Shown: positions 41,739 to 51,278, numbered from the stretch's first letter. The stretch is DNA of 64,000 bases from Sphingomonas sp. Leaf357 (GCF_001423845.1 NZ_LMPM01000002.1:496001-560000); one strand, 5' to 3'. The notes: a model not told the origin generated them from the sequence alone. Program-made: numbers and translations.

Positions 41739-44081
41739 TCAGGAGATCGACACCGCGACGTTGTTGGGCATCAGCATCGGCGCGAGCCGGCGATAGGTCG
41801 CCAGCGCCTGCCCCACCACCTGGTCCATGTTGTAATATTTGTAGGTCGCCAGCCGTCCGACGAAGCTGACGTCGAGCAAGGCGTCGGCCAGCGCCTCATA
41901 TTGCTTGTACACCGCCTGGTTGTCGGCGCGCGGGATCGGGTAATACGGATTCCCGGTGGCGCTGGAATATTCGTAGCTGATGCTGGTGCGGGCATGCGCC
42001 TGCCCCGTCAGATGCTTGTATTCGGTGATGCGGGTATGGGCGATGTCCTCCGACGGATAGTTCACCACCGCGACCGGCTGGAATTGCGCCATGTCGTGCG
42101 TTTCGTGCCGGAAATCGAGACAGCGATAGGGCAATGCGCCGAACCGATGGTCGAAATATTCGTCAACCGGCCCGGTGAAGATCGTATGCCCGGCGGTGAT
42201 CCGCCCGCGCACGTCGCGGAAATCCACCCCCAGCTCCACATCGATCAGGTCGTGATCGATCATGTTCTCGAACATCCGCGTATAGCCATCGGCCGGCATC
42301 GCCTGGAACGTATCGAGGAAGTATCGATCGTCGGTCGAGGTCCGCGTCGGCACGCGCGCGGTGACGGATTTGTCGAGTTCGGACGGGTCCAGCCCCCATT
42401 GCTTGCGCGTATAGCCGCGGAAGAACGTCTCGTAGAGTTCCTGCCCGACCGCCGCGATCACCACGTCTTCGGACGTACGGATCTCACGCGGTTCGGCGCG
42501 CGCGGCGAGGAACGCGGCAGCCTGCGCGTCGTCGCTCAGGTCCAGCCCGTACAGGCCGTTCAGCGTCGTGCGGTTGATCGGGATCGGCAGCAGCTTGTCG
42601 CGCACCGAGGCCAGCACGCGATGCTCGTACGGCCGCCAACGGGTGAAGTCGGACAGATAGCGGACGATCTCGTCGCTGTTGGTATGGAAGATGTGCGGGC
42701 CGTAGCGATGCACCAGGATCCCAGCCGCGTCATGCTCGTCATATGCGTTGCCGCCGAGATGATCGCGCCGGTCAATCAGCAGTACGCGTTTGCCCGATCC
42801 CGCCGCCAGCCGCTCGGCCAGCACCGATCCGGCGAAGCCCGCGCCGACCACCAGCACATCGTAATCGGGCCGGGCTTCGGACGGCCGGATCGCCGGCGCG
42901 GTGACGAGATCGTTGGCCGGTGCGACCGGATGTCGCTTCGCCTCGACCGCCGCGAGCACCATCCGGTGCATGCCGTCATAGGTGCGATCCCATGACATCG
43001 TGGCGAGCAACGCATCGGCCTCGTCGCGCCATCGTCCGTCCGCCGGCAGGGCCAGAACCCGCTCGCATTCCGAAACGAATGCGGCTGCGTTCGCCGCGAT
43101 CCCCACGCCTTCCAGGCCGCCATATTGCGCCACGACGTCGACGATCGGCGTTGACACGACCGGACATCCCGCGGCGAGATATTCCGGCGTCTTCGTCGGG
43201 CTGATGTAGCGCGTCGCCTCGTTGATCGCGAACGGCATCAACGCGACGTTCCAGCCCGACAGCCATGCCGGCAAGTCCGCATAATCGCGTCCGCCGACCC
43301 AATGGACATTGGCACGCCGCGGCAGGCTGTCCGGCGCGATCTTCACCACCGGCCCCACCATCACCAACGACCAATCCGGCCGAGCGGCGGCGATCGCGTC
43401 GATCAGGTCGAGATCAATCCGCTCGTCGATCACGCCATAGAAACCCAGGATCGGCGCGGTAATTCTGGCCTGCTCGACAGGCTCGGCGATGGTCTCGCGC
43501 GCGGCGGCGAAATGCGGGACGTCCACCGCGGAGGGGAATGCGCGGATGTTGCCATGGCGCGACTTCTTGGCCTCGAACAGGCTCTGGCCGCCGGTGAACA
43601 TGACATCGGCGCGCCCGATCAACGCCGCTTCGCGCGCGAGAAGAGCGGGATCGGCGAACTTGAACGCCGACAGTTCGTCCATGCAATCATAGACGATCGC
43701 CGCGGCATCGACGTGCCCGGCAAAGGCGAACATCATCGGCGTGTAGAACCACAAGATCGGCGGCGCCGAAATGCTGGTCGCCACGAACATATCGAGCAGC
43801 GCTTTCAGCCCCGTCTCCCGCTCCGCCGCGCTCCAGCCACGTGGCACACGCGGGCGCAGCGCGATGACGTTATCGTCCGGAAAGGGATGATATTCGAGGT
43901 ACGGCAGCGGGTGATCGCACGGGATCGGCTCTTCCCACACATATACCCTCCGCTCCCGTGCGGAGCGTCGCATCAGATGCTGCGGGCGCTGGATGACGAA
44001 ATCCCAACGCAGATGCGAAAAGCAGATCAACGGCGACGCATCGGAAAGAATAGTGGGTAGGCCAATCTGCACGCGGAGCAT
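41739..44081 (-). CDS. Glycosyltransferase-UDP-galactopyranose mutase fusion
   Basis: A 780-residue bifunctional protein. Residues 1-390 are a GT-B glycosyltransferase (FSHLRWDFVIQRPQHLMRRS at the start; donor domain with VVKIAPDSLPRRANVHWVGG, ISPTKTPEYLAAGCPVV). From about 405 the sequence is a flavin-dependent UDP-galactopyranose mutase: the FAD site VLVVGAGFAGSVLAERLA, LGGNAYDEHDAAGILVHRYG, HIFHTNSDEIVRYLSDF and TRKQWGLDPSELDKSV. UGM makes UDP-galactofuranose, so the fused transferase probably uses it. Glf alone is about 370-390 residues, so the C-terminal half is full length. It is transcribed with the GT-glycosidase gene. Confidence 0.9.
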   Translation of the reverse strand: MLRVQIGLPTILSDASPLICFSHLRWDFVIQRPQHLMRRSARERRVYVWEEPIPCDHPLPYLEYHPFPDDNVIALRPRVPRGWSAAERETGLKALLDMFVATSISAPPILWFYTPMMFAFAGHVDAAAIVYDCMDELSAFKFADPALLAREAALIGRADVMFTGGQSLFEAKKSRHGNIRAFPSAVDVPHFAAARETIAEPVEQARITAPILGFYGVIDERIDLDLIDAIAAARPDWSLVMVGPVVKIAPDSLPRRANVHWVGGRDYADLPAWLSGWNVALMPFAINEATRYISPTKTPEYLAAGCPVVSTPIVDVVAQYGGLEGVGIAANAAAFVSECERVLALPADGRWRDEADALLATMSWDRTYDGMHRMVLAAVEAKRHPVAPANDLVTAPAIRPSEARPDYDVLVVGAGFAGSVLAERLAAGSGKRVLLIDRRDHLGGNAYDEHDAAGILVHRYGPHIFHTNSDEIVRYLSDFTRWRPYEHRVLASVRDKLLPIPINRTTLNGLYGLDLSDDAQAAAFLAARAEPREIRTSEDVVIAAVGQELYETFFRGYTRKQWGLDPSELDKSVTARVPTRTSTDDRYFLDTFQAMPADGYTRMFENMIDHDLIDVELGVDFRDVRGRITAGHTIFTGPVDEYFDHRFGALPYRCLDFRHETHDMAQFQPVAVVNYPSEDIAHTRITEYKHLTGQAHARTSISYEYSSATGNPYYPIPRADNQAVYKQYEALADALLDVSFVGRLATYKYYNMDQVVGQALATYRRLAPMLMPNNVAVSIS

Positions 44082-44173
44082 CCCTGTAATACGCCCCCGC
44101 GCTGGGAGTGCTTAAGGCACCCCACCCGACGAAGCATTGATTTCGATCACCACAAATAATTTTACTTTAAGGA

Positions 44174-44187
44174 CCGTCTTCGGACGG
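44174..44187. other. UUCG-capped hairpin in a 270-base gap
   Basis: CCGTC-TTCG-GACGG is a perfect 5-bp stem with a very stable tetraloop. It lies in the gap between the GT-UGM gene start and the DUF2252 gene stop. No T-run follows. Nothing else is recognisable in 44082-44354. Confidence 0.4.
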
Positions 44188-44354
44188 GTTCGCAACGGGA
44201 CTGATTAACCTAAAGCAAGTATTGGTCTGGCGTCGCGTGTTTGAGTAGCCAGCCATGAACGAAGCTTCAGACGGCTGGTGTCGGAAGGGGGGCGCCGCCG
44301 TTTAGACGACCTTCTTCCGAAAATCCTTCCTGCTCCGATGCGCAGGCGGCAAAT

Positions 44355-45551
44355 TCAGGCTGCCTGCGCCAAAGCGTAGCGCCGACAATGCTCGAGATAG
44401 CCTGCCTCATGGCTGGCGGTGAGATCGACGACGCTATCCCAAAGCCAGGTAGGCGCATCGATGTCGGCACCTTGGCGACGCGCGATCGAGGCCGCCCATT
44501 CGGCACGACCATGCGCATCCATCTGCCGGGCATGTGCTCGCCCCACGACATAGGCGAGATGGCGCGCTGCACGCGTCGCCTCGCTCCGTGAGAACTGCTC
44601 GATTTCCAGTTTCAGATCCTGCGGCAGCAATTCGCGCAAGACCATGGATTTGCCCAGCACCTGGGTGGGCAGCATCCGCGCGCCGAGGTTCGGGGCGAGC
44701 GCCCGCGCGCCCGTAACGACCCGGGTCGCAGGATCGGACGGCATCTTGCGACGCGCGCTGGAAGGCGCGATCGCCGCGACGGCCTCTTTCAGGTCGATCA
44801 GGGCATATTGATCGGGATGCTTCTTGCGCCCGCCGATCGCGACCAGCGCGGCGAACCGAAGATTGCCGAGCGAACTGCAGCCCTTCTTCCAATAGGCCGC
44901 GTCGACCAGCCGGACCCGGTCGCTATCCTCTCGGCTGTTCAACGACAGGATCATGCCGGTCACGGTCGGTTCTGCGAACAACGCCTCCAGGGCGTCCCGC
45001 TCCTCGGTCTCCAGCGGCCAGAACTTCTTGCCCAGCGTCAATTTCGGCTCGATATCGTCGAGCCGCTCTTCGGCGAGATGGCGCCATCTCCGGCCCAGGG
45101 CCTTCTGGCGGACCGAGCGCACGACATTCGGCTCCGGTGCCGACGCTTCCTCACGGTCCGCCATCGCCGCGACATAGCCCTCGACCATATGTTCGATCAT
45201 CCGCGCCGTGGTTACGCCCGGCAGATCGGACCCGCGCGCAGCGGTCGCCAGGGACAGGCCGAGCCGGATCAGGTCATGGGCGGGGTTGCCGATGACGCTT
45301 TGATCCAGGTCGCGGATCTGTACGGCCACGTTGCCGGACGCGTCGGCCACCGGCCCGAGATTGCCGAGATGGCAATCGCCGCAGATCCAGATCGGTGGGC
45401 CGACCGGCAGCCGCTTTCCCGCGCGGGACTGCGCCAGCCATGCGTAGAATTTGATCGTGTTGCCCCGCACATACGCATGCGTCGAGCGCGCCATCTTCAG
45501 CGTGCGGATATTTTCCAAATCGGCCGATCGGGTATCGCGTTGCTGATTCAT
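44355..45551 (-). CDS. DUF2252 family protein
   Basis: A 398-residue protein with the DUF2252 core, a kinase-like phosphotransferase fold: FYAWLAQSRAGKRLP, WICGDCHLGNLGPVADASGN, VAVQIRDLDQSVIGNPAHDL, then SSLGNLRFAALVAIGGRKKH and AYVVGRAHARQMD. The conserved GDCHLGN and RDLDQ motifs correspond to catalytic-loop and metal positions of aminoglycoside-phosphotransferase-like folds. No substrate is known. The start MNQQRDTRSADLENIRTLKM at 45551 is preferred to an upstream ATG. It is divergent from the DUF4142 gene; the intervening 280 bases hold an EcfG-like promoter pointing at DUF4142. Confidence 0.87.
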   Translation of the reverse strand: MNQQRDTRSADLENIRTLKMARSTHAYVRGNTIKFYAWLAQSRAGKRLPVGPPIWICGDCHLGNLGPVADASGNVAVQIRDLDQSVIGNPAHDLIRLGLSLATAARGSDLPGVTTARMIEHMVEGYVAAMADREEASAPEPNVVRSVRQKALGRRWRHLAEERLDDIEPKLTLGKKFWPLETEERDALEALFAEPTVTGMILSLNSREDSDRVRLVDAAYWKKGCSSLGNLRFAALVAIGGRKKHPDQYALIDLKEAVAAIAPSSARRKMPSDPATRVVTGARALAPNLGARMLPTQVLGKSMVLRELLPQDLKLEIEQFSRSEATRAARHLAYVVGRAHARQMDAHGRAEWAASIARRQGADIDAPTWLWDSVVDLTASHEAGYLEHCRRYALAQAA

Positions 45552-45736
45552 TTCCGCTCCATTGCCGTGCCGTTTCCATTGAACGCGCAGCAATGAAAAA
45601 CGGTTCGCCAACCCATGGAACGAATTTCACCGATCGAGATCAAGCCGATAAAAGAATTCGGGATCAGCTATTTTCGTATCGTTATAACTCCACCCGGAGA
45701 TAGTAATTGATCGAAATCAGCAAGCGTTGCGTTTCG

Positions 45737-45761
45737 GGAACTTCCGCACCGACCTAATGTT
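45737..45761 (+). promoter_or_regulatory. EcfG-type general stress promoter for the DUF4142 gene
   Basis: GGAAC (45737-45741), 17 bases, then GTT (45759-45761) match the alphaproteobacterial EcfG consensus (GGAAC-N16/17-CGTT), with T in place of C before GTT. The site lies 70 bases upstream of the GTG of the DUF4142 gene in the right orientation. Confidence 0.6.
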
Positions 45762-45830
45762 CATGGCGTCACCATACTAAAGACGATCTATCGGTGGCAT
45801 TGCTGCCTACCTCTCTATTGGAGACTTGAT

Positions 45831-46313
45831 GTGAAAACGTTCATTCCGCTCGCGACAATCGGCCTCGCCTTCGCCGTACCGGCCGCCGCTCAGGTCATGC
45901 CCGCCGCCGACTATGTGAAGACGGCCGGCGCAAGCGACCTGTTCGAACGCGAGTCCGCGCAGGTCGTGCTCCAAACGACCACCAATCCGAAGGTGAAGTC
46001 GTTCGCCAACATGATGATCTCCGCGCACAGCAAGAGCACCACTGACGTAAAGGCGGCCGCCCTGCGCGCGAAGGTCGCCGCCACGCCGCCGATGCTGACG
46101 CCCGCCCAGTCGGACATGATCGCCCAGTTGCGCGCGCAAACCGGCACCGCTCGCGATGCCACCTATATCGCACAGCAGAAGACGGCACATGGCCAGGCTC
46201 TGTCGCTGCAACAGGCTTATGCGACGGGCGGAAAGGCGATGCCGCTGAAGGCGGTGGCGATGAAGATCGTTCCGGTCGTCAAGCATCATATCCAGATGCT
46301 CGACGCGATGTAA
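45831..46313 (+). CDS. Exported DUF4142 protein
   Basis: A 160-residue protein with a signal peptide (MKTFIPLATIGLAFAVPAAA), so probably periplasmic. The mature part is a DUF4142 four-helix ferritin-like fold: ADYVKTAGASDLFERESAQV, KVKSFANMMISAHSKSTTDV, and VKHHIQMLDAM at the end. Such proteins are common in stress regulons, with no established activity. The start is a GTG. The EcfG-like promoter upstream suggests induction by the PhyR-NepR-EcfG system. Confidence 0.87.
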   Translation: MKTFIPLATIGLAFAVPAAAQVMPAADYVKTAGASDLFERESAQVVLQTTTNPKVKSFANMMISAHSKSTTDVKAAALRAKVAATPPMLTPAQSDMIAQLRAQTGTARDATYIAQQKTAHGQALSLQQAYATGGKAMPLKAVAMKIVPVVKHHIQMLDAM

Positions 46314-46415
46314 TCGGGGCGGCAAAGCTTGATTAGAAGACGGCCGCAGCATCCCATGATGCCGCGGCCGATTTCGTCTGGTGGGAAATGCCTTTCCGGC
46401 ACTTGCTGCGCGACA

Positions 46416-47390
46416 CTACACCGAGCCGGTCCCGCCATTCGCACCGAAAACGCTGCCGGTGGTGAAGCTGGTGCCCGGGTCGGCGAGCGTCACGTACAGC
46501 GACGCGAGTTCGGCCGGCTGGCCCGCGCGCCCGAGCGGGGTGTCCTGCCCGAATTCGCCCATCTTGCCCGGCAATTGTCCGCCGGCGACCTGGAGCGGTG
46601 TCCAGACCGGCCCGGGTGCTACGGCATTCACGCGGATACCCTTCTTGGCCAGTTGCTTCGCCAGTCCCTTAGTGAAGATCTCGATCGCGCCCTTGGTGGT
46701 AGCATAATCGAGCAGTTCTTCGCCTGGATTGAACGAATTGACCGACGCGGTATTGATGATCGAGGATCCCGCCTTCATCAATGGTGCGGCGGCCTTGCTC
46801 AGCCAGAACGTCGCGTAGACGTTCGTCTTCATCGTGCGGTCGAACTGTTCCGAGGTGATCTCGGCGATCGATGCCTTCGACTGTTGGTAGGCGGCGTTGT
46901 TCACGAGGATGTCTAGGCCGCCAAGGCCCTTGGCGACTTTGGCGATCAACTGTTCGCAGAATTTCTCGTCGGTCAGATCGCCCGGGATCAGCAGCACCTT
47001 GCGGCCCTCGGCGCGCAACAGCTTGGCGACATCCTGCGCATCGGGTTCCTCGGTCGGGTAATAGTTGATCGCCACGTCCGCACCCTCGCGCGAAAAGGCA
47101 ATGACCGCGGCGCGTCCGATGCCCGAATCGCCGCCGGTGACGAGCGCCTTCATCCCCTGGAGCCTGCCCGATCCACGATAGCTGGCCTCTCCGGAATCCG
47201 GGACGGGCTTCATGTCCCGCTGCAAAGCCGGCCATTTCTGGCGCTGCTCGGCAAACGGTTCGGTGGGATATTTCGAGTGCGGATCGGTCATCACGGGGCG
47301 GGCACCTTGGGCAAGAACGGGGGCGGCGGCGATGCCGGCACCCGTGGCCGCGGTGGCCTTCAAAAGATCGCGGCGCGTGGACTGTGTCAT
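46416..47390 (-). CDS. Tat-exported short-chain dehydrogenase
   Basis: A 324-residue SDR. The N-terminus MTQSTRRDLLKATAATGAGI with APVLAQGA is a twin-arginine-type signal. The SDR core has the cofactor motif ALVTGGDSGIGRAAVIAFSR, NNAAYQQSKAS, the catalytic Tyr-Lys in LLDYATTKGAIEIFTKGLA and the C-terminal AVAPGPVWTPLQVAGGQLPG. The closest group is the YhdF/YhxC/GsiB-linked family of stress SDRs, often NADP-dependent; an exported dinucleotide enzyme must carry its cofactor. The frame is open 105 codons upstream, but the ATG at 47390 fits. An EcfG-like promoter lies 30-54 bases upstream. Confidence 0.87.
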   Translation of the reverse strand: MTQSTRRDLLKATAATGAGIAAAPVLAQGARPVMTDPHSKYPTEPFAEQRQKWPALQRDMKPVPDSGEASYRGSGRLQGMKALVTGGDSGIGRAAVIAFSREGADVAINYYPTEEPDAQDVAKLLRAEGRKVLLIPGDLTDEKFCEQLIAKVAKGLGGLDILVNNAAYQQSKASIAEITSEQFDRTMKTNVYATFWLSKAAAPLMKAGSSIINTASVNSFNPGEELLDYATTKGAIEIFTKGLAKQLAKKGIRVNAVAPGPVWTPLQVAGGQLPGKMGEFGQDTPLGRAGQPAELASLYVTLADPGTSFTTGSVFGANGGTGSV

Positions 47391-47419
47391 CTCGGGTCTC
47401 CATCTCATCTGCCCGCTGC

Positions 47420-47444
47420 AACAGGCTTGGGGGCCAGGAGTTCC
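47420..47444 (-). promoter_or_regulatory. EcfG-type general stress promoter for the Tat-SDR gene
   Basis: On the minus strand GGAAC (47444-47440), 17 bases, then GTT (47422-47420), followed by GC. It matches the EcfG consensus as closely as the site at 45737 and lies 30 bases upstream of the SDR start codon. Confidence 0.6.
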
Positions 47445-47568
47445 ATTGCGGCCTAAACAGTTGATCCAGGTCAAGACCTTGAACTTCTTTGCTTTTCGGC
47501 AGGCAACCGGAGGAACTTTGGCCCGCGTCGAAGGATTGGAGGCTTTCCAGTTACAGCGGAGAAGCAGC

Positions 47569-48159
47569 GTGACCGAGGTCGCCACCAACCCCAATGACGA
47601 CGCGCCGTTGACCGCATCGAAGCGCAGCGACGCGGCCCGGCGCCAGGCCGAGACCATGACCGATCCGAAAGGGGACAGCATCGTCGCGCGTACCGTGACG
47701 ATCAACCGTCCGGTCGCCGAACTGTTCGCCTACTGGCGCGACTTCGGCAATCTGGCGACGTTCATGGAGAATGTCGTATCGATCGATGCGATCGACGATA
47801 CGCGATCGCATTGGACGGTCCGCGCCCCGGCCGGGAGGACGGTCGGATGGACCGCGCGCGTCACGGACGAGGCCAGGGACAGCTTCATCGCCTGGTCGTC
47901 CGAAGACGATGCCGACGTCGCGAACAGCGGGCGCATCGACTTCAAGGATGCCGGCGCACGCGGCACCGTCGTCACCGCGACGATCGTCTACGATCCTCCG
48001 GCGGGTATCGTCGGCAAGGTGATCGCCAAGCTGTTCCAGCGCGAACCGGCGATCCAGGCCCGCCGCGACCTGCGTCGCTTCAAGCAGTTGATGGAAACCG
48101 GCGAGATCGCGACCTCGTCCTACACGCGCGAACAACTCGCCAAAGAACGGGAGCAATAA
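47569..48159 (+). CDS. SRPBCC-family cyclase/dehydrase-like protein
   Basis: A 196-residue protein. From residue about 45 it shows the polyketide-cyclase/START-like fold of coenzyme Q-binding and stress SRPBCC proteins: [50 protein letters not shown] and [18 protein letters not shown]. Ligand unknown. The GTG at 47569, with GGAG nine bases upstream, is the best start. It is followed after one base by the alcohol dehydrogenase, forming a three-gene operon with the SDR at 49367. GGAAC occurs at 47512-47516, but no matching -10 follows. Confidence 0.82.
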   Translation: MTEVATNPNDDAPLTASKRSDAARRQAETMTDPKGDSIVARTVTINRPVAELFAYWRDFGNLATFMENVVSIDAIDDTRSHWTVRAPAGRTVGWTARVTDEARDSFIAWSSEDDADVANSGRIDFKDAGARGTVVTATIVYDPPAGIVGKVIAKLFQREPAIQARRDLRRFKQLMETGEIATSSYTREQLAKEREQ

Positions 48160-48160
48160 G

Positions 48161-49354
48161 ATGCGCGCACTGGCATGGCACGGCCGCCACGACGTTCGCG
48201 TCGATACGGTGGACGACCCCGAAATTCTCAACCCGCGCGACTGCATCATCAAGGTCACGTCGACCGCGATCTGCGGGTCGGACCTGCATCTCTACGACGG
48301 CTATATCCCGACGATGCAGGCCGGCGATATCCTCGGCCACGAATTCATGGGCGAAGTCGTCGAGACCGGCCCCAAATCCACGCTGAAGAAAGGCCAACGG
48401 GTCGTCGTGCCGTTCACGATCGCCTGTGGCAGCTGTTACCATTGCGGCAAGCATCAATATTCCGCTTGCGACAACGGCAATCCCGCCGACAATCAGGACA
48501 TCGGGATGGAGTTGTACGGCCAGCCGATGTCGGGGCTGTTCGGCTACAGTCATCTGACCGGCGGCTATGCCGGCGGCCAGGCGGAATATGTCCGCGTGCC
48601 GTTCAGCGATGTCGGCCCGATCGTCATCCCGGACGGTGTGGAGGACGAGAAGGTGCTGTTCCTTTCAGACATCCTGCCGACCGGATGGCAGGCAGCCGAG
48701 AATGCCGACATCGAGCCCGGCGACACCGTCGCGGTCTGGGGTTGCGGGCCGGTCGGTCTTTTCGCAGTGCAGTCGGCATTCCTGATGGGCGCGGAACGCG
48801 TGATCGCGATCGACCATCTCCCGCATCGTCTGGAACTGGCACGGAAATTCGGTGCCGAGACGATCAATTTCGAGGAGAGTGCGGTTTACGAGGCGTTGAT
48901 GGAGCTGACCGGCGGGATCGGCCCGGATGCGGTGATCGACAGCGTCGGCCTCGAAGCGCACGGCTTGTTCGTCGACAATGTCGTCGATCAGATCAAGAAA
49001 TCGACGTTTCTGGGCACGGACCGCATCCATTCGATCCGCCAGGCGATCATCGCCTGCCGCAAGGGCGGGCGAGTCTCCATGCCGGCCGTCTATGGCGGGA
49101 TCGTCGACAAGTTTCCGCTTGGCGCATTCATGGAAAAGGGCCTGACGCTCAAGACCGGACAGACCCACGTGCAGCATTACATGCCCGCGCTGCTCAACGC
49201 GATCATGGAAGAGAAGATCGATACGACCTTCCTGATCTCCCACCGGCTGGCGCTGGAGGATGCGCCGAAGGGCTACAAGATGTTCCACGACGACCAGAAC
49301 GAGGTGACGAAGGTGGTGCTCAAGCCCGACTTCGCCACCGGACAGACAGCGTAA
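48161..49354 (+). CDS. Zinc-dependent alcohol dehydrogenase (formaldehyde dehydrogenase-like)
   Basis: A 397-residue medium-chain dehydrogenase. Catalytic zinc ligands are Cys in [18 protein letters not shown] and His-Glu in [15 protein letters not shown]. The structural-zinc lobe [17 protein letters not shown] has four cysteines. The NAD site is [18 protein letters not shown]. The long form resembles glutathione-independent formaldehyde dehydrogenases and related stress ADHs. Substrate not fixed. It lies one base after the SRPBCC gene and 12 bases before an SDR, so the three are expressed together. Confidence 0.9.
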   Translation: MRALAWHGRHDVRVDTVDDPEILNPRDCIIKVTSTAICGSDLHLYDGYIPTMQAGDILGHEFMGEVVETGPKSTLKKGQRVVVPFTIACGSCYHCGKHQYSACDNGNPADNQDIGMELYGQPMSGLFGYSHLTGGYAGGQAEYVRVPFSDVGPIVIPDGVEDEKVLFLSDILPTGWQAAENADIEPGDTVAVWGCGPVGLFAVQSAFLMGAERVIAIDHLPHRLELARKFGAETINFEESAVYEALMELTGGIGPDAVIDSVGLEAHGLFVDNVVDQIKKSTFLGTDRIHSIRQAIIACRKGGRVSMPAVYGGIVDKFPLGAFMEKGLTLKTGQTHVQHYMPALLNAIMEEKIDTTFLISHRLALEDAPKGYKMFHDDQNEVTKVVLKPDFATGQTA

Positions 49355-49366
49355 GGAGAGTTCGAC

Positions 49367-50146
49367 ATGGCTGATAAATTCGCGATCATTACCGGTGCCT
49401 CGAGCGGCATCGGCCTAGAACTCGCCAAGCTGGCCGCCGCCGACGGCTATGATCTGCTACTGGTGGCCGACACGCCGTTCGTCAATGCCTCGGCCGGGAT
49501 CCAATCGAATGGAAAGGTCGACACGCTCGATGCCGATCTCGCGACGATCGAGGGAGTCGATCGCCTGCTCGACGCGGCGGGCGGGCGCCGGGTCGATCTG
49601 CTGTGCGCCAATGCCGGCCACGGCCTCGGCCGCGCGTTCCTCGATCAGGATCTCGCGGACTGGCGACACGTGGTGGATACCAATATCACCGGCACGCTCT
49701 ACCTCGTGCAGAAAGTCCTGAAGCCGATGGTCGCGCGGGACGAAGGCAAGGTGCTAGTCACCGGGTCGGTCGCCGGATATATTCCAGGCGCTTTCCAGGC
49801 AGTGTATAACGGCACCAAGGCGTTCGTCGACAGCTTCACGGAGGCGTTGCGAAACGAGATCAAGGACGCGAAGGGCGTGACGCTGACGACCTTGATGCCC
49901 GGCCCCGTCGATACCGAATTCTTCGAGCGCGGCGACATGATGGACACATCGGTCGGCACCGATCCGAACAAGAGCGATCCCGCCGACGTGGCGAAGGATG
50001 GCTGGGATGCAGTGATGAGCGGCAAACCGTCGGTCTTTTCCGGTTGGAAGACCAAATTGCAGGGTGTTCTGGCCAACGTCACGCCGGGGTCGGTCCTGGC
50101 CGAGCAACATCGCAAGATGGCGGAACCGGGCACTGCCGACAGCTGA
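49367..50146 (+). CDS. Short-chain dehydrogenase/reductase
   Basis: A 259-residue SDR, cytoplasmic. The cofactor motif is AIITGASSGIGLELAKLAAA; LLCANAGHGLGRAFLDQD replaces NNAG; the catalytic Ser is in VTGSVAGYIPGAF and the Tyr-x3-Lys in QAVYNGTKAFVDSFTEAL. The MPGPVDTEFFERGDMMDT region shapes the substrate pocket. It resembles COG0300 (DltE-like) SDRs. GGAGAGTTCGAC precedes the ATG. It is the third gene of the SRPBCC-ADH-SDR operon. A GC-rich hairpin (50158-50186) follows the stop by 12 bases. Confidence 0.9.
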   Translation: MADKFAIITGASSGIGLELAKLAAADGYDLLLVADTPFVNASAGIQSNGKVDTLDADLATIEGVDRLLDAAGGRRVDLLCANAGHGLGRAFLDQDLADWRHVVDTNITGTLYLVQKVLKPMVARDEGKVLVTGSVAGYIPGAFQAVYNGTKAFVDSFTEALRNEIKDAKGVTLTTLMPGPVDTEFFERGDMMDTSVGTDPNKSDPADVAKDGWDAVMSGKPSVFSGWKTKLQGVLANVTPGSVLAEQHRKMAEPGTADS

Positions 50147-50358
50147 GAATCCTATTACCGTGTTGTCGCCGCGCGCGGCAGCACGGTGATGGTTTCGAGC
50201 AGTTCATGCCGACGGCACGATCAAGCGATTGTACAGGTTTCGGCGATGATCGGTTCGACGTCTACCTAGTCGCCGTAGAGTCCGGTCAGACACAGCGTCT
50301 TGCTCGATCGGCGGCGGCACAGATGAAAACGGGCCGGCAATGCCGACCCGCTCCCCGA

Positions 50359-50739
50359 TCAGTTCTTCTTGCGCGCCCGTTTCGGGCTGGCTGCGGCCAC
50401 GACATCTTCTTCCTCATCCGGCGAATCCTCGCCGGCCTCGGTCAGCGCTTCGCCCAGGGCCTTGAGTTTGTCTTGCGACTTGTCGGATTTCTCCGCGATC
50501 CGGGTGGTCGCGGCGCCAAGTCGGTGAAGCAGGGCATGGACGCGGTCGGCATCCGGATCTTCCTTCTCCAACTGCTTCCGCAACGACGCCAGGTCGCGCA
50601 GGATGCCCTTGGCGCCCGCGACGTCGATATCGGCTAGCGCGGCTTCCCAATCCTCGATCATCTCCGCGCCCTTGGCAGGCTTGGTACTTTCCAGACCGCG
50701 ATTGATCGCATTCATCGTTCCGGCAAATTTAACGGCCAT
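50359..50739 (-). CDS. Hypothetical charged helical protein
   Basis: A 126-residue protein starting MAVKFAGTMNAINRGLESTK, predicted helical throughout (ALADIDVAGAKGILRDLASL, RKQLEKEDPDADRVHALLHR). It ends in an acidic stretch (DSPDEEEDVV) and a basic tail (SPKRARKKN). No domain is recognised; the composition would suit a small nucleic-acid or protein-binding factor, which is not evidence of one. The ATG at 50739 is preferred over one five codons upstream. It is convergent with the upstream SDR gene across about 210 non-coding bases. Confidence 0.6.
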   Translation of the reverse strand: MAVKFAGTMNAINRGLESTKPAKGAEMIEDWEAALADIDVAGAKGILRDLASLRKQLEKEDPDADRVHALLHRLGAATTRIAEKSDKSQDKLKALGEALTEAGEDSPDEEEDVVAAASPKRARKKN

Positions 50740-50894
50740 CTTGTCTCTCCGCATGCCAATCAGCTGGCGATCCCTAACGCGGGGGCGAGACGCGAATATC
50801 CCGTGCGGTTTCTGCTTATCTCACTGCTTTCGATCAATATTCGACCGGTCTTACCGTGCGCGGTGCCGGACGCGTGGCTTACCGCGCGGCGGCA

Positions 50895-51278
50895 TCACAG
50901 ATGATCGTCGGGATGCTTGTCGCGATGTTCGACATATTCCACCAGCATCCCGTCACGGTGTCGAACCAGCATGTTGCGACCCGTCGGCACGGTCTTGATC
51001 GGTTCGAGGATGACGGCTCCGAGTGTCCGGAGCTGTTCTTCCCATCCGGCGATATCATCGACCAGGAAAGTGGCCTCGGTCGCGGCGAACCTCGCCAGGC
51101 TTTCCTGCGGGCCACCGATCAGCAGCAGGGATGCGATCTGGGCCAGTTTCAGATCATGCTCTGGATAATCGAAGCGCAGCCGGGCCGGTTGCTCGAACAG
51201 TTCCTCGTAGAACGATACCGCATCATCGAACCGGTCCAGCGTCAGGCAATGACGGGTCAGGATGTTGAGAATTCGCAT
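50895..51278 (-). CDS. VOC-superfamily (glyoxalase-like) protein
   Basis: A 127-residue protein with the paired beta-alpha-beta-beta-beta fold of the vicinal oxygen chelate superfamily: ILNILTRHCLTLDRFDDAVS, FYEELFEQPARLRFDYPEHD, ATEATFLVDDIAGWEEQLRT, then LVRHRDGMLVEYVEHR. Metal-ligand positions cannot be confirmed: His in the first strand and Glu in VEYVEH are candidates. Substrate unknown. It is monocistronic, separated by over 100 bases from both neighbours. Confidence 0.78.
   Translation of the reverse strand: MRILNILTRHCLTLDRFDDAVSFYEELFEQPARLRFDYPEHDLKLAQIASLLLIGGPQESLARFAATEATFLVDDIAGWEEQLRTLGAVILEPIKTVPTGRNMLVRHRDGMLVEYVEHRDKHPDDHL

Noticed and set aside
47512..47535. GGAAC in front of the SRPBCC gene as a third EcfG promoter
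   Set aside because: No GTT occurs 16-17 bases downstream (GAT instead), so the -10 element is missing.
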